From an uncultured Collinsella sp. (GTDB lineage Bacteria > Actinomycetota > Coriobacteriia > Coriobacteriales > Coriobacteriaceae), in contig CALDWI010000006.1 in assembly GCA_937923795.1 (NCBI GenBank), positions 1 through 55,877 of the forward strand: a stretch of DNA of 55,877 bases, written 5' to 3'. How positions within the stretch are numbered: position 1 is the first letter of the stretch; every line of letters starts with the position of its first letter. The notes beneath the pieces are model-generated. The model was given only the letters and a program-made list of their open reading frames with translations, did no database searches and had not been told where the DNA came from. This document shows, in pieces, positions 16,828-25,523 of the stretch. The position numbers and the translations under genes are program-made.

Positions 16828-17591
16828 AGTTAGTAGAGGCAATCGGCGCGGCGTTCGGAACGTTCTCGCGCATCCCCGTCCCGAAATCGGCCTGGACCGA
16901 TTTCGGGTCAACCCATGCGCTTGCCGCGTTTCCCCTGGTGGGCCTTGCGGAAGGCTTCCTCATGACGGCGTGGGGACACGTTGCGAACCTGCTCGGCGTG
17001 CCCGCGACCATCGTCGCGGCCGTGCTCGTGGCGCTGCCTGTGGCGGTGACGGGAGGCATCCACCTAGACGGGCTCTGCGACACCTCCGATGCGCTTGCAA
17101 GTTGGGCCCCGCGCGAGCGAAAGCTCGAGATCATGCACGACCCGCGGGCGGGCGCCTTCGGGGTCATCGGTGTTGTCGTGTACCTTATTCTGCAGTTTTC
17201 CCTTTTCACCGCGTTGCCGCTTACGGCGGGGGCGTTCCTAGCGCTTCTGTGCTCGCTCGTGTTCTCCCGCGCGCTTTCGGGGCTCGCCGTTGAATGCTGG
17301 CCTGCCGCGCGGGCGGACGGCATGGCCGCGGGGCTCTCGCCTGCGAAGAAGCGCGCGGCGATCGTCGTGCCGCTTTGCGCTTTCGCTGCGGCTTCGGCTG
17401 CAGGGATGGTCGCGTGCGCTCAGGCCGTCGGCGCCCTTATGGCGGTGGCGGGGCTTTTGGCGCTCGCGTGGTACCGCCATGTTGCCCTGTCCCGCTTCGG
17501 CGGGGTGACGGGGGATTTGGCCGGATGGTTTCTGCAATGGGCCGAGCTCGCGATGCTTGCCATGCTGGTGGCGGGGGGCATGCTCCTATGA
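16824..17591 (+). CDS. cobS: Adenosylcobinamide-GDP ribazoletransferase (cobalamin synthase)
   Basis: A 255-residue polytopic membrane enzyme joining adenosylcobinamide-GDP to alpha-ribazole(-phosphate). The pattern FSRIPVP at the N-terminus, GGIHLDGLCDTSDALAS and MHDPRAGAFGVIG are family hallmarks; the Asp residues there are likely metal ligands. The GTG at 16824 overlaps the cobU stop and has GAAGGA upstream. Confidence 0.93.
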   Translation: MKLVEAIGAAFGTFSRIPVPKSAWTDFGSTHALAAFPLVGLAEGFLMTAWGHVANLLGVPATIVAAVLVALPVAVTGGIHLDGLCDTSDALASWAPRERKLEIMHDPRAGAFGVIGVVVYLILQFSLFTALPLTAGAFLALLCSLVFSRALSGLAVECWPAARADGMAAGLSPAKKRAAIVVPLCAFAAASAAGMVACAQAVGALMAVAGLLALAWYRHVALSRFGGVTGDLAGWFLQWAELAMLAMLVAGGMLL

Positions 17592-18589
17592 TGCTCGTGG
17601 TAGGTGGCGCGCATTCGGGGAAGAGGACCTTCGTGCGCGAAAAGCTCGGGTTCGCGGCGGACGATTTCGTCGACGCGTCGCGGTTTGCGGAGGGCGGCGT
17701 GCCCGCGGCTTTTGCCGGCCGCGTCGCGTACCGTGCTGAGGAACTCGTACGCGCGCTCGACGCTGACCGGGCGCTCGAGCGGCTGATCGGCTTCGACGTA
17801 GTGATTCTGTCCTTGGTCGGCTCGGGGGTCGTCCCTATGCGTGCGGAAGACGCCCAATGGCGCGAGCGCGCGGGGCGCCTGGGATGCGCGCTCGCTGCGC
17901 GCGCCGACGTCGTCGTGCGCATGACGTGCGGGATACCCCAGGTCATCAAAGGAAACCTTGCCGATGCGCCTCGAGGGACGCAGGGCGCGGGCGCGCCTTT
18001 GGAAGTCGTCTTCGTGCGCCATGGTGCCACGGCGGGCACGGAAGACCATCGCTACAGCGGGGCGGGCACCGACGAGCCCCTGTCGAGCGCGGGCGAGCGC
18101 GCTTTGCGCGACCTCGCGTGCTGTCGTGACGTGTTCCGTGTTATCACGAGCGGCATGGCCCGCACCGACCAGACGGCGCGCATCCTCTTCCCGAACGCGG
18201 AGCTTATGGCGTGCCCCGGTCTGCGCGAGATGGATTTCGGCGACTTCGAGGGGCGAAGCGCCGCCGAGCTTAAAGAGGATGCGCGCTACCGCGCCTGGGT
18301 AGACTCCTGGTGCGAGACGCGCTGCCCGCATGGTGAGGGCAAGAGCGATTTCACCCGCCGCGTCGTCGCGGCGTTTCGGGAGGCGTGCAAATCGGAGCGC
18401 GCCCAGGGGAGTGGGCGCGCCGTCTTCGTCGTTCACGCGGGTACCGTGAAAGCGCTGCTTTCCGAGCTAGCTGTCCCGAAAATGGGATACTTCGACGTGC
18501 ATACCGAGCCGGGCGGCGCATGGGCCGCCACCTGGGATGGGCGCTGCCTTCGCGACGTTCGCCCCGCTTCGGGGGGCGATGCCCGGTGA
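17588..18589 (+). CDS. Fusion of CobU-like P-loop domain and CobC-like histidine phosphatase
   Basis: A 333-residue protein. Residues 1-~135 resemble a diverged CobU: VVGGAHSGKRTF (P-loop form GxxxSGK) and VRMTCGIPQVIKGN at the end. Residues ~140-333 are a phosphoglycerate-mutase-like histidine phosphatase, with VFVRHGATAG catalytic motif, SSAGERAL, MDFGDFEGRS and VVHAGTVKAL. The phosphatase half fits CobC (alpha-ribazole-5'-phosphate phosphatase). A full CobU is encoded two genes upstream, so the kinase-like half may be regulatory, specialised or redundant. Overlaps cobS by four bases. Confidence 0.85.
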   Translation: MMLVVGGAHSGKRTFVREKLGFAADDFVDASRFAEGGVPAAFAGRVAYRAEELVRALDADRALERLIGFDVVILSLVGSGVVPMRAEDAQWRERAGRLGCALAARADVVVRMTCGIPQVIKGNLADAPRGTQGAGAPLEVVFVRHGATAGTEDHRYSGAGTDEPLSSAGERALRDLACCRDVFRVITSGMARTDQTARILFPNAELMACPGLREMDFGDFEGRSAAELKEDARYRAWVDSWCETRCPHGEGKSDFTRRVVAAFREACKSERAQGSGRAVFVVHAGTVKALLSELAVPKMGYFDVHTEPGGAWAATWDGRCLRDVRPASGGDAR

Positions 18590-19563
18590 TGACGATTCTT
18601 GCCGTCGCCGCCGGGTTCGCGGCCGACCTTGCCTTCGGCGACCCGCGCTGGCTTCCCCATCCCGTCGTCGCCATGGGGCGCGCGATCACGTGGGCCGAAG
18701 GCCGCCTGCGGCGCGCATTCCCGCAAACGTCCGCGGGCACTCGCGCCGCAGGGCTTGTGCTCGCCGTGGCGCTTCCGCTTACGTGTGGGCTTTTGACCTG
18801 GGGAATCCTGCATCTTTGCGGCATGGTTCACCCCGGCTTGCGCTTTGTGGCCGAGGCATGGGCGAGCTATCAGATTCTCGCGACATGCGAGCTGCGCCGC
18901 CAGAGCCTGGCCGTGGCCCGCGCGTTCTCGAAGGGCGGCCTTGTCGCGGCGCGCGAAGCCGTCGGGCTCATCGTGGGACGCGACACGTCTGTTCTCGACG
19001 AGCAGGGCGTCGCGCGCGCCGCCGTGGAAACGGTGGCGGAGAACGCGAGCGACGGCGTCATCGCGCCGCTTTTCTACCTTATGATCGGGGGTGCGCCCTT
19101 GGGCATGGCGTACAAGGCGGTGAACACGCTCGACAGCATGGTGGGCTACAAAAACGAGCGCTACATCGACTTCGGCCGCGCCTCGGCGCGCCTCGACGAT
19201 GCGGTGAACTGGATTCCCTCGCGCTTATCGGCCCTGTTCATGATCGCCGTGTGCCCGATCGTCGGGCTCGACGCGCGCGGGGCGGCGTGCATCTGGCGCC
19301 GCGACAGGCGTCGCCATGCGAGCCCCAACTCGGCGCAGACCGAGTCAGCGTGTGCGGGCGCGCTCGGGCTGCGCCTGGCAGGACCCGCGGTGTATTTCGG
19401 CAAGCTCGTTGAGAAACCGACGATAGGCGACGCGTCCCGTGAAATCGAGTGGGGCGACATCGCCCGGGCGACAAGGCTCATGCTCGCCGCGTCCGTATGC
19501 GCGCTCGTCGTCTTCGGCGCCGCGCGCGCGGCGGTCGTGCTCGCCGTGGGGGCGATGGCATGA
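18589..19563 (+). CDS. cbiB: Adenosylcobinamide-phosphate synthase
   Basis: A 324-residue integral membrane CbiB attaching (R)-1-amino-2-propanol phosphate to adenosylcobyric acid. Landmarks: DLAFGDPRWLPHPVVAMGR, ETVAENASDGVIAPLFY and the GMAYKAVNTLDSMVGYKNE block. The ATG at 18589 shares one base with the preceding stop (TGATG), giving the usual N-terminus; longer frames upstream run through the phosphatase gene. The stop overlaps cobD by four bases. Confidence 0.93.
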   Translation: MTILAVAAGFAADLAFGDPRWLPHPVVAMGRAITWAEGRLRRAFPQTSAGTRAAGLVLAVALPLTCGLLTWGILHLCGMVHPGLRFVAEAWASYQILATCELRRQSLAVARAFSKGGLVAAREAVGLIVGRDTSVLDEQGVARAAVETVAENASDGVIAPLFYLMIGGAPLGMAYKAVNTLDSMVGYKNERYIDFGRASARLDDAVNWIPSRLSALFMIAVCPIVGLDARGAACIWRRDRRRHASPNSAQTESACAGALGLRLAGPAVYFGKLVEKPTIGDASREIEWGDIARATRLMLAASVCALVVFGAARAAVVLAVGAMA

Positions 19564-20783
19564 GGGAAGACCACGCCGCGTCCCGGGCTGCCGGGGGAAT
19601 CCTGCGCGCCCGTACGCATGGGGGCAGCTCGCAATCGCTCGGCATCGCTTGCGAAGGAGGCGCCTCCGACCTCATCGACTTCTCGGTGAACGTGAATCCG
19701 GCAGGCCCCTCGCCGCGCGCCGTCGCCGCAGCTTGCAGGGCGCTTTCTCGAATCGACGCCTATCCCGATAGGGAAAGCCTCGCCCTCGTTCGCGCCCTAG
19801 CGCGCGCCCAGGGCATTCCCGAAGATACTATCGTGTGCGGCGCGGGCGCGTCCGACATTATCTGGCGGCTCGCCGCGGCGGTGCGCCCGAAACGCATCGT
19901 CGTGTGCGCGCCGACGTTCTCTGAATATGCGGAGGCGGCATCGTACTACGGCGCATGCGTGCAGGAGTTCCCGCTCTTCGAAGCGGACGACTTCGACGTG
20001 CCCGCCTCCTTCGCCCGCGCGATCGAGGGGCCGGGAGACGTGGCGTACCTCTGCAATCCGAACAACCCGACGGGGCGCCTCGTCGACCCCCGCGTGATCG
20101 ATGCCGTGGCATGCCGCTGCGAGCAGGTGGGCGCGCTGCTCGTCGTGGACGAGTGCTTCCTCGGATTTGCGCCCGACGCCCGCGAAAGGAGCGTGGCCGC
20201 ACGCGCCGCGTGTTCGCGCCATGTGGCCGTGCTCTCCGCGTTCACCAAGCTCTACGGAATGGCGGGGTTGCGGTTGGGATATCTGAACAGCGGAAACGCC
20301 CAACTCATCGAGGGGATTCGCCAGGCGGGGCAGGCGTGGCCCGTCTCCTCGGTCGCCGAGGCCGCGGGCATCGCCGCCCTGGAAGACGTTGAATACGTCT
20401 CGCGCACGCGCGATGTATTGGCGGGCGAGCGAGCGTGGCTTTCCCACGAGCTCTCCTCGCTCGGGCTTTCCGTCGTGCCGTCGGATGCGAACTTCCTTTT
20501 AGTCCGCACGCCGGCGAAAGACATCCCCGAGCGCCTGTATAAACAGGGGGTTTTGGTCCGCACGTGCGACTCGTTTTCGGTACTGTCCCGTTACTGGTGC
20601 CGCGTCGCGGTGCGCACGCGCAAGGAGAACGCCCGGCTTGCGATGGCGTTCAGCCGCGTGCTTCGGGCGGAAGGCGCATCGGGCGAAGGCGAACCCGACG
20701 AACGGGGCGGCGCTTCTTGCAGCGACGCTATGGCGGGCGCGGATGGCCGAGGCTCGGCGAAGGAGGTCGATACCCGTGGGTAG
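19560..20783 (+). CDS. cobD: Threonine-phosphate decarboxylase (aminotransferase fold)
   Basis: A 407-residue PLP enzyme of the HisC-like class. It opens with THGGSSQSLG and LIDFSVNVNPAGPSP, typical of CobD, and has CNPNNPTGRL, VDECFLGFA and SAFTKLYGMAGLRLGY, where the lysine is the PLP site. It produces aminopropanol phosphate for CbiB. The last ~40 residues are a Gly/Ala/Glu-rich tail beyond the usual fold. The gene overlaps cbiP by eight bases. Confidence 0.9.
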   Translation: MREDHAASRAAGGILRARTHGGSSQSLGIACEGGASDLIDFSVNVNPAGPSPRAVAAACRALSRIDAYPDRESLALVRALARAQGIPEDTIVCGAGASDIIWRLAAAVRPKRIVVCAPTFSEYAEAASYYGACVQEFPLFEADDFDVPASFARAIEGPGDVAYLCNPNNPTGRLVDPRVIDAVACRCEQVGALLVVDECFLGFAPDARERSVAARAACSRHVAVLSAFTKLYGMAGLRLGYLNSGNAQLIEGIRQAGQAWPVSSVAEAAGIAALEDVEYVSRTRDVLAGERAWLSHELSSLGLSVVPSDANFLLVRTPAKDIPERLYKQGVLVRTCDSFSVLSRYWCRVAVRTRKENARLAMAFSRVLRAEGASGEGEPDERGGASCSDAMAGADGRGSAKEVDTRG

Positions 20784-22275
20784 GGCGAAGCCCATCATGA
20801 TCCAGGGCACCATGTCGAACGCGGGGAAGAGCCTGCTTGCGGCGGGGCTGTGCCGTGTGCTTTCGCAGGACGGCCTGCGCGTGGCTCCCTTCAAGAGCCA
20901 GAACATGGCGCTCAACAGCGGTGTCACGGCCGATGGGCTCGAGATGGGGCGCGCCCAGATCATGCAGGCCGAGGCGTGCGGCATCGCGCCCGACGTGCGC
21001 ATGAACCCCATCCTGCTCAAGCCCGAAAGCGACCACCGAAGCCAGCTTATCGTGGCTGGCAAGGTGCAGGGAGCCTTCGCTGCGAGGGACTACTTCGCGC
21101 GAAAGAAGGCGCTCATGCCGCAGATTTTGGAGGCGTTCGATTCGCTCGCGGAGGAAAACGACGTCATCGTCATCGAGGGCGCCGGCAGCCCCGTCGAAAT
21201 CAACCTTGCCGAAAACGACATCGTCAACATGGGGCTCGCGCGCGCCGTGTCCTCCCCCGTGCTGCTCGCGGGCGACATCGACCCAGGTGGGGTGTTTGCC
21301 CAGCTCTACGGCACGGTCGCGCTCTTTGCGCCCGAGGACCGCGCTCTTTTGCGAGGGCTTGTGGTGAACAAGTTCCGCGGCGATGTGGAAATCCTGCGCC
21401 CGGGTTTGGCCCCGCTCGAGAAGATGTGCGGGGTTCCCGTCGTGGGGGTCGTGCCGTATCTTACGCTCGACCTGGATGACGAGGACTCGCTCGCGCCGCG
21501 CCTATCTGCCCGCGAGGCGCGCGGCGTCATCGACGTCGCCGTCGTGCGCCTTCCGCATCTGTCGAACTTCACCGACTTCGACCCGCTTTCGCGCGTGCCC
21601 GGCGTGGGCGTGCGCTACGTTTCCTCGACGACCGATCTGGGCCGACCCGACCTGGTGGTGCTCCCCGGCTCGAAGACCACGCTCGACGACGCGCGCTGGC
21701 TTGCAGCTAGCGGCATCGGAGCCTGTGTACGCGCGCTTTCGGGCGCGGGCACGCCGGTGCTCGGCATATGCGGAGGCTACCAGCTTTTGGGAGACGAGCT
21801 TTCCGACCCGCACGGCAGGGAAGGCGTTGGCACCGCGCGCGGGCTCGGGCTCATCCCTGCAAGTACGGTGTTCAAGGAGGAAAAGCGCCTCGCCCAGTCG
21901 GAGCTGCGCATCACGGGCGCCCAAGGCGCGTTCTCGGTGTGGAACGGCATGACGGCGCGCGGGTACGAGATTCACGACGGCGAAACGATCGTCTCCTGCG
22001 CCCCTGCGGGCACGATTGGCGGCAAACCAGAAGGCGCGGCCTGCGGAAACGTGTTTGGAACCTATCTCCACGGCCTGTTCGACGAACCGGGGGTGGCGCT
22101 CGCCCTCGCGCGCTCGCTTGCGCGCATGCGCGGCCTGCCCGAGAGCGTCGTGGGTGCTGCGGGCGCGGCGTCCGCGGCCGATCACCGTGCGCGCGAGTTC
22201 GACCGCCTGGCCGACGTCGTGCGCGGGGCGCTCGACATGGAGTATGCCTACCGCATTATCGAGGAGGGCGTATGA
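20776..22275 (+). CDS. cbiP: Adenosylcobyric acid synthase (glutamine-hydrolysing)
   Basis: A 499-residue CbiP/CobQ that amidates carboxylates b, d, e and g. Motifs: MIQGTMSNAGKSLLAAGLCR, FKSQNMALNS, VIEGAGSPVEINL, and in the glutaminase half LGICGGYQLLG plus GTYLHGLFD. The GTG at 20776 has a near-perfect AGGAGG nine bases upstream inside the end of cobD, which settles the start. Overlaps cobO by four bases. Confidence 0.93.
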   Translation: MGRAKPIMIQGTMSNAGKSLLAAGLCRVLSQDGLRVAPFKSQNMALNSGVTADGLEMGRAQIMQAEACGIAPDVRMNPILLKPESDHRSQLIVAGKVQGAFAARDYFARKKALMPQILEAFDSLAEENDVIVIEGAGSPVEINLAENDIVNMGLARAVSSPVLLAGDIDPGGVFAQLYGTVALFAPEDRALLRGLVVNKFRGDVEILRPGLAPLEKMCGVPVVGVVPYLTLDLDDEDSLAPRLSAREARGVIDVAVVRLPHLSNFTDFDPLSRVPGVGVRYVSSTTDLGRPDLVVLPGSKTTLDDARWLAASGIGACVRALSGAGTPVLGICGGYQLLGDELSDPHGREGVGTARGLGLIPASTVFKEEKRLAQSELRITGAQGAFSVWNGMTARGYEIHDGETIVSCAPAGTIGGKPEGAACGNVFGTYLHGLFDEPGVALALARSLARMRGLPESVVGAAGAASAADHRAREFDRLADVVRGALDMEYAYRIIEEGV

Positions 22276-22787
22276 TCCACGTGTATCATGGCGACGGCAA
22301 AGGCAAGACCACGGCGGCGATGGGCCTCGCCCTTCGCATGCTCGCCGCAGGCCGCCGCGTCGTCGTCGTGCAGTTCCTGAAAGACGGCGAAAGCGGGGAG
22401 GCGCGCCTGCTCGCCGAGCATTTCGGCGTGCCTGTGTTCGCGGGGAAGGTGTCGGACAAGTTTACCTGGTCGATGACGTCGGAAGAACTTGCCGCGACGT
22501 GCGAGCTGCACGATGGGAACCTCGCTTCCGCGCTCGCCGAGCTCGAGGGCGCGCAGGAGGGGCTGCTCGTGCTCGACGAGGCGCTCGACGCGCTTTCGAA
22601 GGGGCTTGTCGACGAGGCACTCGTGGACCGCGCGCTCGATATGTCCGCGCGCGGCGTCGAAGTGGCGCTCACCGGGCGCGCGCCTTCCAGCAAGATCGTG
22701 GAGAAGGCCGACTACATAACCGAGATGCGGTGCGAGAAACACCCCTACGCTCAGGGGATATGTGCAAGGGAAGGAGTGGAGTACTAG
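22272..22787 (+). CDS. cobO: Cob(I)yrinic acid a,c-diamide adenosyltransferase (CobA/CobO type)
   Basis: A 171-residue BtuR/CobO-type adenosyltransferase adding the 5'-deoxyadenosyl ligand to the reduced corrinoid. The N-terminal VYHGDGKGKTTAAMGLALR is the P-loop signature; FLKDGESGEARLL, LLVLDEALDALSKG and VALTGRAPSS follow. Length is normal. ATGA overlap with cbiP; the next ATG follows its stop with no gap. Confidence 0.92.
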   Translation: MIHVYHGDGKGKTTAAMGLALRMLAAGRRVVVVQFLKDGESGEARLLAEHFGVPVFAGKVSDKFTWSMTSEELAATCELHDGNLASALAELEGAQEGLLVLDEALDALSKGLVDEALVDRALDMSARGVEVALTGRAPSSKIVEKADYITEMRCEKHPYAQGICAREGVEY

Positions 22788-23429
22788 ATGGATTCCAAGG
22801 AGATGGCGCCCGGCGACATCGAGCGGCGCAGCTTCGAGATCATCACCGAAGAGCTCGGCGGGCGCACGTTCCCGCCGCTCGAAGAGCCCGTCGTGAAGCG
22901 TGTCATCCACACCACTGCCGACTTCTCGTACGCCGATTCCCTCGTGTTCACCCATGACGCCGCGCACTGTGCGCTCGACGCACTGCGCGCAGGGGCCACG
23001 GTGCTCACCGATACGAACATGGCGCTCGCAGGCATAAGCAAACCCGCGCTCGCGAAGATCGGCTGCAAGACCGTGTGCTACATGGCCGACCCTGATGTCG
23101 CCGCGGCTGCGCGCGCCGCGGGCACGACTCGCGCCGTTGCGAGCATGGACAAAGCTTGCGGCATCGAGGGTCCGCTCATCGTGGCCGTCGGCAACGCTCC
23201 CACAGCGCTTCTGCGCCTCGCCGAGCTCATGGACGCGGGGAAGATCGCGCCTGCGCTCGTCGTTGGGGTGCCGGTCGGGTTTGTGAACGTGGTCGAGGCG
23301 AAAGAGGAGCTACTCGCGCGACGCGTGCCGGCCATCGTCGCGAGGGGTCGCAAGGGCGGTTCGACCGTGGCTGCCGCCATTATGAACGCGCTGCTTTACC
23401 AGATCACGCGCCCAGGCGGCCCGAAGTGA
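22788..23429 (+). CDS. cbiC: Cobalt-precorrin-8 methylmutase
   Basis: A 213-residue CbiC that shifts the methyl group from C-11 to C-12, giving cobyrinate. The family block IERRSFEIITEEL is at the N-terminus, followed by VVKRVIHTTADFSYAD containing the conserved catalytic histidine, ALRAGATVLTDTNMALAGI, and VGVPVGFVNVVEAKEEL. Starts directly after the cobO stop and overlaps cbiJ by four bases. Confidence 0.94.
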   Translation: MDSKEMAPGDIERRSFEIITEELGGRTFPPLEEPVVKRVIHTTADFSYADSLVFTHDAAHCALDALRAGATVLTDTNMALAGISKPALAKIGCKTVCYMADPDVAAAARAAGTTRAVASMDKACGIEGPLIVAVGNAPTALLRLAELMDAGKIAPALVVGVPVGFVNVVEAKEELLARRVPAIVARGRKGGSTVAAAIMNALLYQITRPGGPK

Positions 23430-24199
23430 CGGCGCCCGCATCCGCGCCGGCGCTGCGCATCTTCGCCGGCACCACCGAGGGCCGCCTTCTGTGCGAATGG
23501 GCGAGCGGGGCGGGCATTCCCGCCCGTGCCTACGCGGCAACAGAGTACGGAGGCGAGCTTTTGGGCGAGCTTCCGGGCATCGAGGTGCATGCGGGCAGGC
23601 TCGACGAGGCCGACATGGAGCGCGAGCTTTCGTGCGCGCGCATCGTCGTCGACGCCACGCACCCCTTCGCTACGCTCGCAAGCGGCAACATCCGGGCCGC
23701 TTCGCTCGCTGTGGGTGCACGATGCCTGCGCCTTGCGCGTCCGGTTGAGGCGCTGCCCAAAGGCGTCGTGTCGGTCGCGTCGATCGCCTGCGCGGCGCGC
23801 TTTCTCTCCGAGAACCCGGGTCGCGCGCTTCTCACGACGGGGAGCAAGGAGCTTGCTCCCTACACGCGCGTCGCCGATTTCGCGGAGCGCTTCTTCGTGC
23901 GTGTGCTCCCGCTGCCCGGTGCTATAACGAAGTGCATCGACGCGGGGTTTTCGCCATCGCACGTCATCGGCATGCAGGGGCCCTTCACCCGCGAGCTCAA
24001 CGAGGCGATGCTTCGGCAGGTGGGCGCCCAGTGGCTTGTGACCAAGGACTCGGGAACCGTAGGCGGCATGGCCGAGAAGATCGCCTCCGCGCGCGACGTG
24101 GGAGCGCGCTGTATCGTGGTCGCCCGTCCCGCCGAGGGAGATGGGGCCCTTTCGCTTCGGGAAGTGGAAGACGCGCTCTTACGGGAGTTCGCGCGCTAG
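23426..24199 (+). CDS. cbiJ: Cobalt-precorrin-6A reductase
   Basis: A 257-residue CbiJ/CobK-type reductase that saturates the C18-C19 bond. It has the N-terminal IFAGTTEGRLLCEWA nucleotide loop, VVDATHPFATLAS, LLTTGSKELAPYT, VIGMQGPFTRELNEAML and VTKDSGTVGGMAEKI. The GTG at 23426 overlaps the cbiC stop. Last gene of the biosynthetic operon and the right end of the high-GC island. Confidence 0.93.
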   Translation: MTAPASAPALRIFAGTTEGRLLCEWASGAGIPARAYAATEYGGELLGELPGIEVHAGRLDEADMERELSCARIVVDATHPFATLASGNIRAASLAVGARCLRLARPVEALPKGVVSVASIACAARFLSENPGRALLTTGSKELAPYTRVADFAERFFVRVLPLPGAITKCIDAGFSPSHVIGMQGPFTRELNEAMLRQVGAQWLVTKDSGTVGGMAEKIASARDVGARCIVVARPAEGDGALSLREVEDALLREFAR

Positions 24200-24226
24200 G
24201 CGCTCGCCGCGCCTAGGGCCCTTTAA
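24196..24226 (+). terminator. Candidate terminator of the cobalamin operon
   Basis: CTAGGCGC (24196-24203) and GCGCCTAG (24209-24216) form a perfect 8-base stem overlapping the cbiJ stop, followed by GGCCCTTT. The T tract is short, so efficiency is uncertain. Confidence 0.5.
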
Positions 24227-24227
24227 T

Positions 24228-24296
24228 AAGTTGCGGTGAAATAGTGTCTGTTTTTGCTGCTAGATAGCATATCCAGTCCCTAATTCACCGCAACTT
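24228..24296. repeat. 69-bp inverted-terminus repeat, copy 1
   Basis: The element begins AAGTTGCGGTGAAATAG and ends TAATTCACCGCAACTT, so its ends are inverted copies of each other. Its reverse complement matches the 69-bp element at 40564-40632 over both ends and partly inside (AGGGAYTGRATA, AAACAG). It lies between the cobalamin island and the macB permease gene. Likely a small dispersed repeat (MITE- or REP-like). Confidence 0.75.
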
Positions 24297-24308
24297 TTTG
24301 GTGGTGGC

Positions 24309-25523
24309 TTACTGGTAGCGAAGGCACTCCACCGGGTCGAGCTTTGCCGCGCGGCGAGCGGGGTAGAAGCCAAAGATTACGCCGATGCCGACGGAGACGC
24401 CGAAGGCCAGCAGTACCGTGGCGATTGAAAAGCTCGGCGTGATTTGCCCGCTGGCACCGAGCTCGCTGAGAACCCCTGATCCTGCGGCAAACATCGCGAG
24501 GCCCCAGGCCAGCAGATAGCCAATCAGGACACCCAGCAGGCCACCGGTGACGCACAGTGCCGAGGACTCGGCCAAAAACTGCGCGGTGATATCGCGACGA
24601 CTGGCGCCCAGGGCACGGCGAATACCGATCTCGCGGATGCGCTCCGTTACGTTGGTAAGCATCATATTCATAATGCCGATACCGCCGACAAGCAGCGAGA
24701 TGCTGGCGACAGCACCCATGATAAGCGAGAACGCGCCCATAAAGGAGTTGAGTGCATCGATGGCGCTTTTCATGGAGGTCGCCGATACACTGTCGTACTC
24801 ATCATCCTCCGCGATGCCCTTCATCGCGCGCACCTTGGACTCGATGGTCTTGCAGAGCTCATCCATGTCCGTGCCCTCGGCGGCAAGTGCCGTCACGCTG
24901 GGGAATGAAGGATTTTCGTCGCCAAACAGCCCGGAGATGGTTTCGCGTGGCATATACAGCGTGAGCGAGCCCATGGAGTCGCTGCCGCCATCAATCACGC
25001 CTACAATCTGCACTTCGCCGTTGGACACCTTAATAGTCTTGCCCACCGCGTCCTGTTCGTTGCCGTAAAGCTGATCGGCGCCGCCGCGGCTGATGAGCGC
25101 CACGCGCGAGCCTGATTGAGACTCGCCCTGGGAATAGGTACGCCCCGCAACGAGCTTGCTGGCCCCCACGGCGTCGAGCATGTCGCTATCGACACCCTGT
25201 GCCATGACGGTATAGCTTTTATCGCCGGTCTTATACTCGGTATACGCGCTGTCGACAATGCCGATCTGCTCTATCTGCGGCACCAGTTTTTGAAGCTTCT
25301 CGATGTCCGACTCGGTGAGTTCTTGCGACGAATAGATTTGCACCATGCGTGCCGCATTGAGGCCTAAACTGTTGACCAGGCTGTTTTGGATGCCGCCGAT
25401 GAGCGAAGTCATGGCGATAACCGAGGCGATGCCGATGACAATGCCCAGGATGGTGAGCAGGCTGCGCCCCTTGTTGGCTTCGAGCGAGTGAAGGGCTTCC
25501 TGGATGAGATCGCGGGCGCTCAT
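24309..25523 (-). CDS. MacB-type ABC transporter permease (FtsX domain)
   Basis: A 404-residue permease without a fused ATPase. N-terminal helix after DLIQEALHSLEANKGRSLLT, a large extracytoplasmic MacB_PCD domain (~residues 45-270), then three helices forming the FtsX domain with GGIGIMNMMLTNVTERIREIG and RRALGASR. The C-terminal FYPARRAAKLDPVECLRYQ is classic. It forms a tripartite efflux/mechanotransmission pump with the ATPase and adaptor encoded upstream. It overlaps the ATPase by four bases. Substrate unknown (peptide, macrolide or envelope component). Confidence 0.92.
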   Translation of the reverse strand: MSARDLIQEALHSLEANKGRSLLTILGIVIGIASVIAMTSLIGGIQNSLVNSLGLNAARMVQIYSSQELTESDIEKLQKLVPQIEQIGIVDSAYTEYKTGDKSYTVMAQGVDSDMLDAVGASKLVAGRTYSQGESQSGSRVALISRGGADQLYGNEQDAVGKTIKVSNGEVQIVGVIDGGSDSMGSLTLYMPRETISGLFGDENPSFPSVTALAAEGTDMDELCKTIESKVRAMKGIAEDDEYDSVSATSMKSAIDALNSFMGAFSLIMGAVASISLLVGGIGIMNMMLTNVTERIREIGIRRALGASRRDITAQFLAESSALCVTGGLLGVLIGYLLAWGLAMFAAGSGVLSELGASGQITPSFSIATVLLAFGVSVGIGVIFGFYPARRAAKLDPVECLRYQ

